The notes under the pieces were generated by a model, which ran no database searches, was not told the DNA's origin, and saw nothing but the letters and a program-made list of their open reading frames with translations. Positions 1 through 6,192 of a stretch of 7,850 nt of DNA are shown in pieces (the stretch's first letter is position 1; every line of letters begins with the position of its first letter). Origin of the DNA: Bacteriovoracaceae bacterium (GTDB taxonomy: Bacteria > Bdellovibrionota > Bacteriovoracia > Bacteriovoracales > Bacteriovoracaceae); assembly GCA_947442115.1 (NCBI GenBank), contig CANEVK010000132.1, forward strand, positions 1 through 7,850, given 5' to 3'. The translations under genes and the position numbers were made by a program.

Positions 1-1
1 C

Positions 2-634
2 AGTATAGAAATCACTGAAGACGTTCAAAAGATCGGTGGCAAGATTACAAGCCTCGTAGATAACATCAATAATGTTTTAAAATTTATTAAAGAGCAAAAT
101 ACTCTTGATGAAAAAACAGATACCTCAAGAACCCTTGGTGGTGATCTCACTTTAACTCAAATTGAGAGTAGAATACGAACTGCTGTATTTACTCCCATTA
201 TGACTGACAAAGGGCCTCGCAGAATTGGTGATTTTGGCATTACTTTCGAGCGCAGTGGTCTCTTAAAATTTGACCAAGAAAAATTTGAAGCGGCATTGGC
301 CAAAGATTATAAAACAGTGTCACAGACAGTGACAGGATCATTCAGTCCAGCAGGTGGTAAAGTAAACGGTTTTATCGACATGCTAGAAGATGCGGCCAAA
401 ACGATGCTCGCCAATCCTAATGGGGCCCTGCAAACCAGAAAATCCGGGCTTCAAAGTCAGATTAGCCAGATTGACCGACAAATTACCAATAAACAGAGGG
501 CCATCGCATCAAAAGAAGAGATCTTAAAAGCTAAGTTCGCAAGACTTGAAGAAACGATGTCTAAAATACGTGGACAAGGGGCAGGTCTTGCCGGTTTAGC
601 AGGACCAGTGAACCCGGTTCAACAATTAGGTTAG
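2..634 (+). CDS. fliD: Flagellar filament cap protein FliD, C-terminal part (5' truncated by window edge)
   Basis: This is the 3' end of fliD (HAP2), the cap that sits at the tip of the growing filament and folds exported flagellin. The reading frame is open from base 2, giving 210 visible residues; the start codon lies outside the window, and the ATG at 200 is internal. The first visible part has the FliD C-terminal domain pattern: a VQKIGGKITSLV-like helix, a run of Asn/Lys-rich helix, then LGGDLTLTQIESRIRTAV, which matches the conserved Gly-Asp followed by an amphipathic helix. Near the end is a coiled-coil segment (QISQIDRQITNKQRAIASKE) followed by KAKFARLEETMSKIRGQG, the typical FliD closing motif. 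It is followed after 32 bases by fliS, the usual order. Identification is firm; only the N-terminal half cannot be judged. Confidence 0.93.
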   Translation, partial: SIEITEDVQKIGGKITSLVDNINNVLKFIKEQNTLDEKTDTSRTLGGDLTLTQIESRIRTAVFTPIMTDKGPRRIGDFGITFERSGLLKFDQEKFEAALAKDYKTVSQTVTGSFSPAGGKVNGFIDMLEDAAKTMLANPNGALQTRKSGLQSQISQIDRQITNKQRAIASKEEILKAKFARLEETMSKIRGQGAGLAGLAGPVNPVQQLG

Positions 635-652
635 AATAGAACTGAGATAGTT

Positions 653-661
653 AGGAGGAGG
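653..661 (+). promoter_or_regulatory. Strong ribosome binding site of fliS
   Basis: AGGAGGAGG lies five to eight bases before the fliS ATG at 667. It is the strongest Shine-Dalgarno match in the window; most other genes here have weak sites and lean on overlap with the gene before. It suggests that FliS is translated at a higher rate than its neighbours, as expected for a chaperone of an abundant substrate. Confidence 0.85.
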
Positions 662-666
662 ATTCC

Positions 667-1059
667 ATGAGCTACGGATTAGGTGCATACAAAAAAACTT
701 CAGTCGAGACAGCAAGTAAAGAGCAGATTCTTCTGATGCTTTATCAAGCTGCCATTAAAAATTGTAAAAAAGGCATTGAAGCTATAGAGCAAAAAAACAT
801 TGCTAAAAAAGGTGAGTACATCGGAAAGATGCAAGACATTGTGGTTGAACTTTCAAACAGTCTTGATTTTGAAGTAGGTGGTGATGTTGCTAAAGAATTA
901 GCTTCCCTCTATGACTATATCCTCTATTCTAGTACCCAGGCCAATATCAAAATTGATAAGTCTCAACTCGAAGGATGCTTGAGAGTCTTAAACACTCTTT
1001 ATGATGGTTGGACAGAAGCTGTAAAGCAGATCAAAACACAACCTACAAAGAGTGCCTAA
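667..1059 (+). CDS. fliS: Flagellar export chaperone FliS
   Basis: FliS binds the C-terminal tail of flagellin in the cytoplasm, keeps it unpolymerised and delivers it to the flagellar export gate. The 130-residue length is normal for the family. The sequence starts with the characteristic GLGAYKKTSVETASKEQILLM segment (residues about 4-24), followed by LYQAAIKNCKKGIEAIE. It carries the later conserved helices ELSNSLDFEVGGDVAKEL and SLYDYILYSSTQANI, and ends with LRVLNTLYDGWTEAV. All four helices of the bundle are recognisable. The start is fixed by a very strong ribosome binding site. The stop codon TAA overlaps the next start as TAATG, so the downstream small gene is probably translationally coupled. 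Identification is firm. Confidence 0.96.
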   Translation: MSYGLGAYKKTSVETASKEQILLMLYQAAIKNCKKGIEAIEQKNIAKKGEYIGKMQDIVVELSNSLDFEVGGDVAKELASLYDYILYSSTQANIKIDKSQLEGCLRVLNTLYDGWTEAVKQIKTQPTKSA

Positions 1060-1406
1060 TGAATAAAATGGTTGAACTATTTGATGAATTTATAACAAAA
1101 GCCATTGTGATGACTGAAAACATCATTAATGATAATTATAAAGATTCATCAAAACTTTCTGACTTTACTCAAAATCGTGAGAGATTAATGGCGATCATTG
1201 AACAAGTCTCTCTTCAAGTTCAGTGGGAAGATATAGATCAAAATATTCGCCATGATATTGATAGAAAAATTGATTATATCAAGAAGCTTGATTTAAAACT
1301 TCTCACGCTTCTTCAAGAACACCAAATCGAAATTAAGGCAGAAATAGAGCAAACATTTAAACAAAAAGAGAACATCAAGGGTTACAACCTGACTGATGTG
1401 AAATAG
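1059..1406 (+). CDS. FliT-like small flagellar chaperone candidate
   Basis: This is a 115-residue, wholly helical, charged protein with no membrane segment. The start is taken as the ATG at 1059, which shares one base with the fliS stop (TAATG) and has AAAGAG six bases upstream; an ATG at 1068 is a fallback. An upstream in-frame ATG at 1008 would sit inside fliS and is unlikely. Size, position after fliD and fliS, and helical layout fit FliT, the cytoplasmic chaperone that binds FliD. The pattern also fits: an N-terminal helix pair, an NRERLMAIIEQ segment around residue 45, a long central helix with DIDRKIDYIKKLD around residues 67-79, and a C-terminal helix ending QKENIKGYN, resembling the closing helix and Tyr of FliT-type proteins. 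FliT is poorly conserved in sequence, so this is a family-level inference, not a secure assignment. No gene symbol is given. Confidence 0.6.
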   Translation: MNKMVELFDEFITKAIVMTENIINDNYKDSSKLSDFTQNRERLMAIIEQVSLQVQWEDIDQNIRHDIDRKIDYIKKLDLKLLTLLQEHQIEIKAEIEQTFKQKENIKGYNLTDVK

Positions 1407-1407
1407 T

Positions 1408-2754
1408 TTGAAAAAGCTTCTAATTATTCAGCTTGATGAAGCTTATTTTCTGTTTGAAACCCTACTGGTCATTGATCAATTTAGGGAAGAGTTAAAAAAC
1501 TTTTCTTTAACTCTTCTTGTAAATAAAGAAGCTCTGAGCAATGTTCAAGATGGTTCTTGCCCACTTCCAAGCAACATCACAACATCTCTTGATAATGTCC
1601 TGATGGATACCTTTGATATTTCTGTTAATTTATCTCTTTCAGATAAATCTTGGACCATTCATAACGAGATAGAATCGGCGAAAAAACTTGGCGCTTATAA
1701 AAAAGATGGGCAATTACTTGTCGAAGATCCCTGGTCATCCTTTCTTCTCACTTTAAGAGGAGGAACGCCATTTTTAAGTTTTCATCTCCAAGATATTTAT
1801 AAGAATATTCTTGGCTTTAGGAGTTTTCCTCGGCCTCGAGAAGAAAAAAAACAAATTCAAAAAATTGCCATTGGCCTTTGTAACACTCAATTCTTTTCTT
1901 CACACGAACAAGAACAATTTATCAAATTATTAAATAATAAGTATCCTAGAACACAAATTGTAGACATTGAAGAAATTGATACTGTTTCTGATATGAGGCA
2001 AGTTTTATACATTGGGCCTGCTAACCTTTCTTCATTAAAAATGTGTGAAGGTGGAGGCTTGGGGCTTTTTTTAAGCAGACAATTTCAAGGATTAAATTTG
2101 TTGCCTCATAGTGATGGGCATTACTTTATAAGCTCTAACAATAAACAATTAAAAGCTGCAGATCTTATACGATTTGTTGATCAAGTTATTATAACTGAGG
2201 GAGATTCAGGTCCTCTGCCTTTCTCTGTTTACCAGGTTACAGAAGAAAATCTTTTTGGAAGCTACCTTAAAAGTTTAAATGGTAGCGATGATCAGTATCC
2301 CATCTATCAATCACATGTCGTCCTTTGGAATTTTCTTCTCAATCTCTTTGATGTGACATTGGACATCATTAAATGCTCACAAGATCAAGAGAAGCTATTG
2401 AATGAGCAACGAGAAGTTTTGCTTAAAATTATTAGACTCTACGATTATGCTTTAAGCTCAATCGAAATCATTAATCAAGAAGCTAAAGCGGCTTCCACTG
2501 ATTCAAAAATTCTGTTAGGGCACATGAATAATCTTGAAGATATTGAAAAAGTAACTGATCAAATTTCTCGATCACATATTTATCTGAGGCCAATACTAGA
2601 CTATTATCGTATCCGAAGAGGGCAGAATAATGGGGTCAATCTCATTGAACAAGCTCAACACTCTCTACTGGCCTACTCAGAAGAACAGCAGGCCCTTAAA
2701 GCTTTAATGGAATTATTTACTGTGACTTTGAGCAAAAACGAAGTTAGTATTTAA
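1408..2754 (+). CDS. Degenerate glycosyltransferase family 9 (heptosyltransferase-like) protein in flagellar operon
   Basis: This 448-residue cytoplasmic protein resembles GT9 glycosyltransferases, which transfer sugars such as heptose from nucleotide-sugar donors. Visible matches are the N-terminal strand KLLIIQL (residues 3-9), a FDISVNLS strand at about 69-76, EDPWSSFLL at 106-114, and a second Rossmann half opening with KIAIGLC at 152. A PHSDGHYF segment at 233-240 sits where related proteins have Pro-Tyr-Gly-x-Gly-His. The active-site signatures are absent. Where heptosyltransferases have Gly-Asp in the first loop this protein has Tyr13-Phe14, and no Asp-Thr-Gly-x-x-His motif is found. 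Residues from about 305 form a mostly helical tail beyond the usual catalytic core. The start is TTG at 1408, one base after the previous stop; a TGA at 1399-1401 in this frame rules out an earlier start, and the first strand begins at once. It may be a binding or scaffold protein derived from a flagellin-modifying enzyme. Fold assignment is moderate; function is unknown. Confidence 0.62.
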   Translation: MKKLLIIQLDEAYFLFETLLVIDQFREELKNFSLTLLVNKEALSNVQDGSCPLPSNITTSLDNVLMDTFDISVNLSLSDKSWTIHNEIESAKKLGAYKKDGQLLVEDPWSSFLLTLRGGTPFLSFHLQDIYKNILGFRSFPRPREEKKQIQKIAIGLCNTQFFSSHEQEQFIKLLNNKYPRTQIVDIEEIDTVSDMRQVLYIGPANLSSLKMCEGGGLGLFLSRQFQGLNLLPHSDGHYFISSNNKQLKAADLIRFVDQVIITEGDSGPLPFSVYQVTEENLFGSYLKSLNGSDDQYPIYQSHVVLWNFLLNLFDVTLDIIKCSQDQEKLLNEQREVLLKIIRLYDYALSSIEIINQEAKAASTDSKILLGHMNNLEDIEKVTDQISRSHIYLRPILDYYRIRRGQNNGVNLIEQAQHSLLAYSEEQQALKALMELFTVTLSKNEVSI

Positions 2755-2763
2755 GTATTAAAC

Positions 2764-2770
2764 AAGAGGA
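2764..2770 (+). promoter_or_regulatory. Ribosome binding site deciding the start at 2778
   Basis: AAGAGGA ends seven bases before the ATG at 2778. The in-frame TTG at 2772 lies only one base from this site, too close to be used, so ATG 2778 is preferred as the start of the small gene that follows. Confidence 0.7.
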
Positions 2771-2777
2771 TTTGATT

Positions 2778-3197
2778 ATGTCAGGGATGACAAATCATTT
2801 AAATTCTGACTCTGATCAGTCTATTTCCAATAGCCTAAATCTAGCGCTAGAGCTTCTTAGTGATATTTTTATTCAAATTAGCACCCTTGAGATAAAATCA
2901 GATGAGCATAGACATTTTTCTAATCAGCACCTGACAAAACTCTCAATAGATATAACTCAATTTGTTGAACTCACTACGCTCACTTCGAGAATGATCACGC
3001 TAAAGAAGAACATCACTCTAAATGAAGTCAAAAACTCACACATCCATTTACTTTTTGTGCTCAAAGGCATCAACCAGGCCCAATTGAAGAATGATGAATT
3101 GATTTTAGAAGATTTGATTAAATATGAATTAAAAGATAATTTAACTCAGTGGAAAATAAATATAATCCCAACGATAAAAAGAATGCTCAATCCTTAA
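2778..3197 (+). CDS. Hypothetical small helical protein
   Basis: I do not recognise this 139-residue protein. It has no signal peptide, no convincing membrane segment and no cysteine motif. The N-terminus is rich in Ser, Asn and Asp and probably flexible (residues 1-20). The rest looks like an alpha-helical bundle: LNLALELLSDIFIQI, a polar stretch with several His, a VELTTLTSRMITLKK helix, then IHLLFVLKGINQAQLKN. The C-terminal part, LILEDLIKYELKDNLTQWK, is charged and amphipathic. The start is ATG at 2778, set by a good ribosome binding site; an ATG at 2787 is also possible. It lies 23 bases after the GT9-like gene and just before or overlapping the kinase, so it probably shares their operon. 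A cytoplasmic partner or chaperone role would fit the size and helical content, but that is a guess. It is very likely a real gene given codon-like composition and tight packing. Confidence 0.75.
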   Translation: MSGMTNHLNSDSDQSISNSLNLALELLSDIFIQISTLEIKSDEHRHFSNQHLTKLSIDITQFVELTTLTSRMITLKKNITLNEVKNSHIHLLFVLKGINQAQLKNDELILEDLIKYELKDNLTQWKINIIPTIKRMLNP

Positions 3198-3205
3198 CTG
3201 TTTTC

Positions 3206-4861
3206 ATGGAAAACTCTATTTTGGAGTTTTTAAATGAACGGAAAGTAAGTCTAACTCATCTCATATTTCAATCGAAAGATGCTGCAGAACTAGTTCTATT
3301 AAAAAAGAATGATAGGCTCTGGGTTCAATTTTCTAACGGAGAATTTTGCGATTTTCCCTTTTATGAAAAGAATATCACTTTCTTATTAAGTAAATACCGC
3401 TCACTTGATTCTGATCCATCTCCATCAGCTGAATCTTTAGAGAGCTTCACCCGCACGGTTGAAATTATCCAAAAAAAAATTTTTTCCAGCATCTCACTCA
3501 ATCCCAATGATAACGTTAAAGACTTGTGGGATGAAATTATTAAAAAAACAAATACTATTTCCCATGAGTCACATAGCTTAAGAAGCCTCGTCGAAAAAAT
3601 CCTTGATGTTCCTTTTTTACAAAGTTTTGAAAGTTCTCTCATTTACTTTCACCTCAAAGGGCAAACGAAAGCGGAGATGATAGGTACTCGCTGGAGAGGT
3701 GAAAATGTTAATAACTTTCTTGAAGTGAAAGAATTTAATTCTTTCTTTAATTCGATTAAAAAATCAAAAATTAAAACTTTTAATTCTGGAGATTTCCCTA
3801 AAATAAATCTTCCGTTTAATGGTTGCTTCCTGGCCAAAGAAATTCTTTCAAAAAAGTTTAGCCTCATTGCCATAACATCTCGCCATGATTTTCTCCCTTA
3901 TAGTGAAAAAGAAATAAGTCTGTTTGAAACTTGCATTGATCTTCTTGAGCCACATTTTGACCGTCTCATTGACCAAGAATTTTCCGATCAAAAAATATCT
4001 GACTTAAGAATTTGTTTAAAAGATTTTCCACTGCCCCTCAGGGTTCGTGATCAACAAACTGGAACCATGTTTATCAATGACCTTTTTCGAAGTGAACTAC
4101 AAGAAAAAGATATTTTTTATAATAAAAAGATCTCTGGCCCATTTTCACTCGACTTATATGATAGCGACGAGCTTAGGCACTATGCTTTTGATCTTTTTCA
4201 TTTTCAGAGAATTTCTCTCCTTGGAGAACTTCTAAACACACTCAGGCATGAGCTAAGTAATCCACTTTTTGGATTAAAGCTCGGAGCTCAAATTTTTAAC
4301 ACTCTTGAGACAAAAGATGATGATCGAATGATCATGCTAGAGATTGAAAAAAATGTTAACCGTTGTCAGCAAATTATAGAGAACTTTTCTAATCTTTATC
4401 AAATCCAGACTGATAAAAAATCGACAAACCTTAAACAAATGATAGATGAGTCACTTTTACTTTCAAAGAGTGAAACACGACAACTTAGTAAACACGTAAA
4501 TTATCAAAATGATTCAAATCAACTTGATTTAAATGTTCCTCAAATTTTTGTTGTTCAAATTCTCTTTAATCTTATTATTAATGCTGCTCAGGCCATGCGT
4601 ACGCAGGACACAAGGCGTGAATTATGGATTGACGTAGATTGTGATGAATCTTTCGCGACCGTTATCGTTTCAGACAATGGTCCAGGAATATCTGATGAAA
4701 AGATATCACAAATCTTTAAACCCTTTTTTACCACGAAATCCCAAGGTACAGGCCTAGGGCTTGTTTTATCCAGAAATCTTGCCTTAAAAATGGATGGAAA
4801 TCTTGAATTTATTAAAAATGATTCCCAAGGAGCGAAATTTAAACTTTCGTTACCCATATGA
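3206..4861 (+). CDS. Soluble sensor histidine kinase, GAF/PAS-like input with NtrB-type kinase core
   Basis: This is an autophosphorylating sensor kinase of about 551 residues, with no membrane segments, so it should sense a cytoplasmic signal or partner. Residues 1-120 are an unassigned N-terminal region. Residues about 127-256 look like a GAF domain, ending in a helix after FLPYSEKEISLFETC, and residues about 263-300 (DFPLPLRVRDQQTGTMFIND) resemble a shortened PAS core. The kinase core is complete: H-box RHELSNPL with phospho-acceptor His348, N-box NLIINAAQAM (Asn455, Asn459), G1 box DNGPGI from Asp490, F box FKPFFTTK, and G2 box GTGLGL from Gly514. The H-box is of the NtrB-like type. The start is uncertain: ATG 3206 lies eight bases after the previous stop, while GTG 3149 would add 19 Lys/Asn-rich residues and overlap the previous gene by 49 bases. 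Neither has a clear ribosome site. Its stop overlaps the receiver gene as ATGA, marking the pair as partners. Confidence 0.93.
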   Translation: MENSILEFLNERKVSLTHLIFQSKDAAELVLLKKNDRLWVQFSNGEFCDFPFYEKNITFLLSKYRSLDSDPSPSAESLESFTRTVEIIQKKIFSSISLNPNDNVKDLWDEIIKKTNTISHESHSLRSLVEKILDVPFLQSFESSLIYFHLKGQTKAEMIGTRWRGENVNNFLEVKEFNSFFNSIKKSKIKTFNSGDFPKINLPFNGCFLAKEILSKKFSLIAITSRHDFLPYSEKEISLFETCIDLLEPHFDRLIDQEFSDQKISDLRICLKDFPLPLRVRDQQTGTMFINDLFRSELQEKDIFYNKKISGPFSLDLYDSDELRHYAFDLFHFQRISLLGELLNTLRHELSNPLFGLKLGAQIFNTLETKDDDRMIMLEIEKNVNRCQQIIENFSNLYQIQTDKKSTNLKQMIDESLLLSKSETRQLSKHVNYQNDSNQLDLNVPQIFVVQILFNLIINAAQAMRTQDTRRELWIDVDCDESFATVIVSDNGPGISDEKISQIFKPFFTTKSQGTGLGLVLSRNLALKMDGNLEFIKNDSQGAKFKLSLPI

Positions 4862-5220
4862 TTAAAACAATACTTGTCATTGAGGATGAAATTCTTATCC
4901 AGCAATCACTGAAAAAGCTTCTTGAGCGAAAGGGATTTTCAGTGGATGTTTCCGCCAGTGGTAAGCAAGCCATTACGATGATTCTGGGTCATAACTACGA
5001 TCGAATTATTTGTGATTTAATGTTACAAGACATATCTGGTTTTGATGTCATTGAAGAATCAAAGAAAAAGTATAGTGTCGAAGAAATAGGACAAAAATTT
5101 GTTATAATGACTGCTTATAACTCTCCCCAAGTACTTTCGAAAGCAAGCTCTTACAATTGTAAATTACTTAATAAACCATTCGATAACCTTGAAGAAGCCA
5201 TACGCTTGATGACGGTGTAA
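4858..5220 (+). CDS. Single-domain response regulator (CheY-like receiver)
   Basis: This 120-residue protein is a receiver domain and nothing more, so it has no DNA-binding or enzymatic output. All key residues are present: the acidic pair Glu9-Asp10 (in VIEDE), the phospho-acceptor Asp53 at the end of strand three (IICDLML), Thr85 in IMTAYN, and Lys106 in the NKPFD loop. The ATG shares four bases with the kinase stop (ATGA), giving translational coupling and equal dosage, so the upstream kinase is its probable phosphodonor. Such stand-alone receivers act by binding a protein target, as CheY does at the flagellar switch, or pass phosphate along a relay. The flagellar genes upstream make a motility target attractive, but nothing in this sequence identifies it as CheY itself. 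Family assignment is firm; the target is unknown. Confidence 0.94.
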   Translation: MIKTILVIEDEILIQQSLKKLLERKGFSVDVSASGKQAITMILGHNYDRIICDLMLQDISGFDVIEESKKKYSVEEIGQKFVIMTAYNSPQVLSKASSYNCKLLNKPFDNLEEAIRLMTV

Positions 5221-5222
5221 TT

Positions 5223-6125
5223 ATGAAAAAAAAGTCTTTTGAAAAAATCGGAATAACTTTAAAGCCTAATTCTACTCCAGATTTTTACCACATATTACCA
5301 AACCTCTGTTCTTGGTTAAAGAAAAGAAACAAGCAAGCTATCTTTAAGGAAGAAGACAAGGAAAGAGTTTTAAAATTTTTTAAATCCAAAAACTCTTCCG
5401 AATTGAAATTCTGGAATAGCACTGAATTTCATCATAAAGTTGATCTCATGCTTTCACTGGGTGGCGACGGAACACTTATTGGTGTTTGTAGAAGGATAAA
5501 ATCATCAATACCGGTTCTTGGAATTAACCTTGGTCGACTCGGTTTTATCACTGAATTTAACAAAAATGAGTATTTTGATCGTTTAGAAGATATTTTGCAA
5601 GGTAAGTATACAACGATTTCTAAACCACTCTTTCATGTCTCCATCGAAAGAAAGGGTAAAAGTATTTTTAAAGAGTTTTTCTTTAATGATGCTGTCGTCG
5701 CCAAAAATGATATTGCACGAATGATCTACTTAAGAGCTGAACTAGGAAATGAGCACATCTATAATATATCGGGTGACGGTATCATTATTTCATCTCCTCT
5801 TGGCTCCACGGCCTATTCCATGGCGGCAGGAGGACCCATTGTTCACCCAGAAGTCAAAGGTCTTATTTTAACACCCATTTGCCCTCACTCGCTCATCAAT
5901 AGACCATTTGTGGTGCCTGATACATGTCCTATTAATTTAAAAATTCTTCCTCCTCACCACTCATTAACTTTAACCCTTGATGGCCAGGTTGCTATGAGCG
6001 TAGATGAACAAGATGTGATTAGAATAAATTCTTCAAAAGTGAAAAAAGTACTCCTCATTATTAATCCGGAAAAAAGCTATTTTGACACGATAAGAGATAA
6101 ATTTATCCTTTCAAAAAGAGATTAG
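5223..6125 (+). CDS. nadK: NAD kinase
   Basis: NAD kinase phosphorylates NAD+ to NADP+ using ATP or polyphosphate in the cytoplasm and is the only known route to NADP in most bacteria. The 300-residue length is normal. Family motifs appear in order: the nucleotide-binding SLGGDGTLIG with GGDGT at residues 80-84, GINLGRLGFIT at about 100-110, FFNDAVV with the Asn155-Asp156 pair, and GDGIIISSPLGSTAYSMAAG from about 184. The last of these is followed by GGPIVHP and LTPICPHSL with RPFVVP. A C-terminal LDGQ closes the substrate pocket. The start ATG comes two bases after the receiver stop with only a weak ribosome site, so it is read as the last gene of the flagellar/two-component operon. No required residue is missing. 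Identification is firm. Confidence 0.97.
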   Translation: MKKKSFEKIGITLKPNSTPDFYHILPNLCSWLKKRNKQAIFKEEDKERVLKFFKSKNSSELKFWNSTEFHHKVDLMLSLGGDGTLIGVCRRIKSSIPVLGINLGRLGFITEFNKNEYFDRLEDILQGKYTTISKPLFHVSIERKGKSIFKEFFFNDAVVAKNDIARMIYLRAELGNEHIYNISGDGIIISSPLGSTAYSMAAGGPIVHPEVKGLILTPICPHSLINRPFVVPDTCPINLKILPPHHSLTLTLDGQVAMSVDEQDVIRINSSKVKKVLLIINPEKSYFDTIRDKFILSKRD

Positions 6126-6146
6126 TACGTAAAAGATACGTTTTTC

Positions 6147-6174
6147 TTGACATCCGTACATTTTCCGCAATAAT
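6147..6174 (+). promoter_or_regulatory. Predicted sigma-70 promoter of recN
   Basis: A perfect -35 hexamer TTGACA (6147-6152) is followed after 16 bases by AATAAT (6169-6174), which matches the TATAAT consensus at five of six positions. Transcription would start near 6181, leaving an untranslated leader of only about 12 bases that consists almost entirely of the recN ribosome binding site. It is the best promoter-like sequence I found between genes and lies in the longest gap of the window. It separates recN from the upstream operon. No LexA box of the E. coli (CTG-N10-CAG) or Bacillus (GAAC-N4-GTTC) kind overlaps it. Confidence 0.72.
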
Positions 6175-6180
6175 AGGAAT

Positions 6181-6187
6181 GGTGAGG
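6181..6187 (+). promoter_or_regulatory. Ribosome binding site of recN
   Basis: GGTGAGG, five bases before ATG 6193, is a good Shine-Dalgarno match. It lies at or just after the predicted transcription start, so it would be at the very 5' end of a recN-specific message. Confidence 0.65.
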
Positions 6188-6192
6188 TTATT

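Noticed and set aside
1008..1058. Upstream start for the FliT-like gene at ATG 1008
   Set aside because: It would lie 51 bases inside fliS and add a non-helical Cys-rich stretch; the TAATG start at 1059 fits better.
3361..3642. Open frame of 93 codons on the - strand
   Set aside because: It lies fully inside the kinase gene on the opposite strand, has no ribosome site or family-like sequence, and is explained as a shadow of the coding frame.
3649..3873. Open frame of 74 codons on the - strand
   Set aside because: Antisense to the kinase GAF-like region, with no motif or start signal of its own.
4047..4235. Open frame of 62 codons, with a hydrophobic stretch, in another + frame
   Set aside because: Nested in the kinase gene; the hydrophobic run comes from T-rich codons read out of frame and there is no ribosome site.
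4588..4905. Open frame of 105 codons on the - strand
   Set aside because: Antisense to the well-conserved ATPase domain of the kinase and the start of the receiver gene; no independent support.
6127..6145. Possible terminator after nadK: ACGT/ACGT stem followed by five T
   Set aside because: The stem is only four pairs with a seven-base loop, too weak for a rho-independent terminator; the same bases are better explained as part of the region upstream of the recN promoter.
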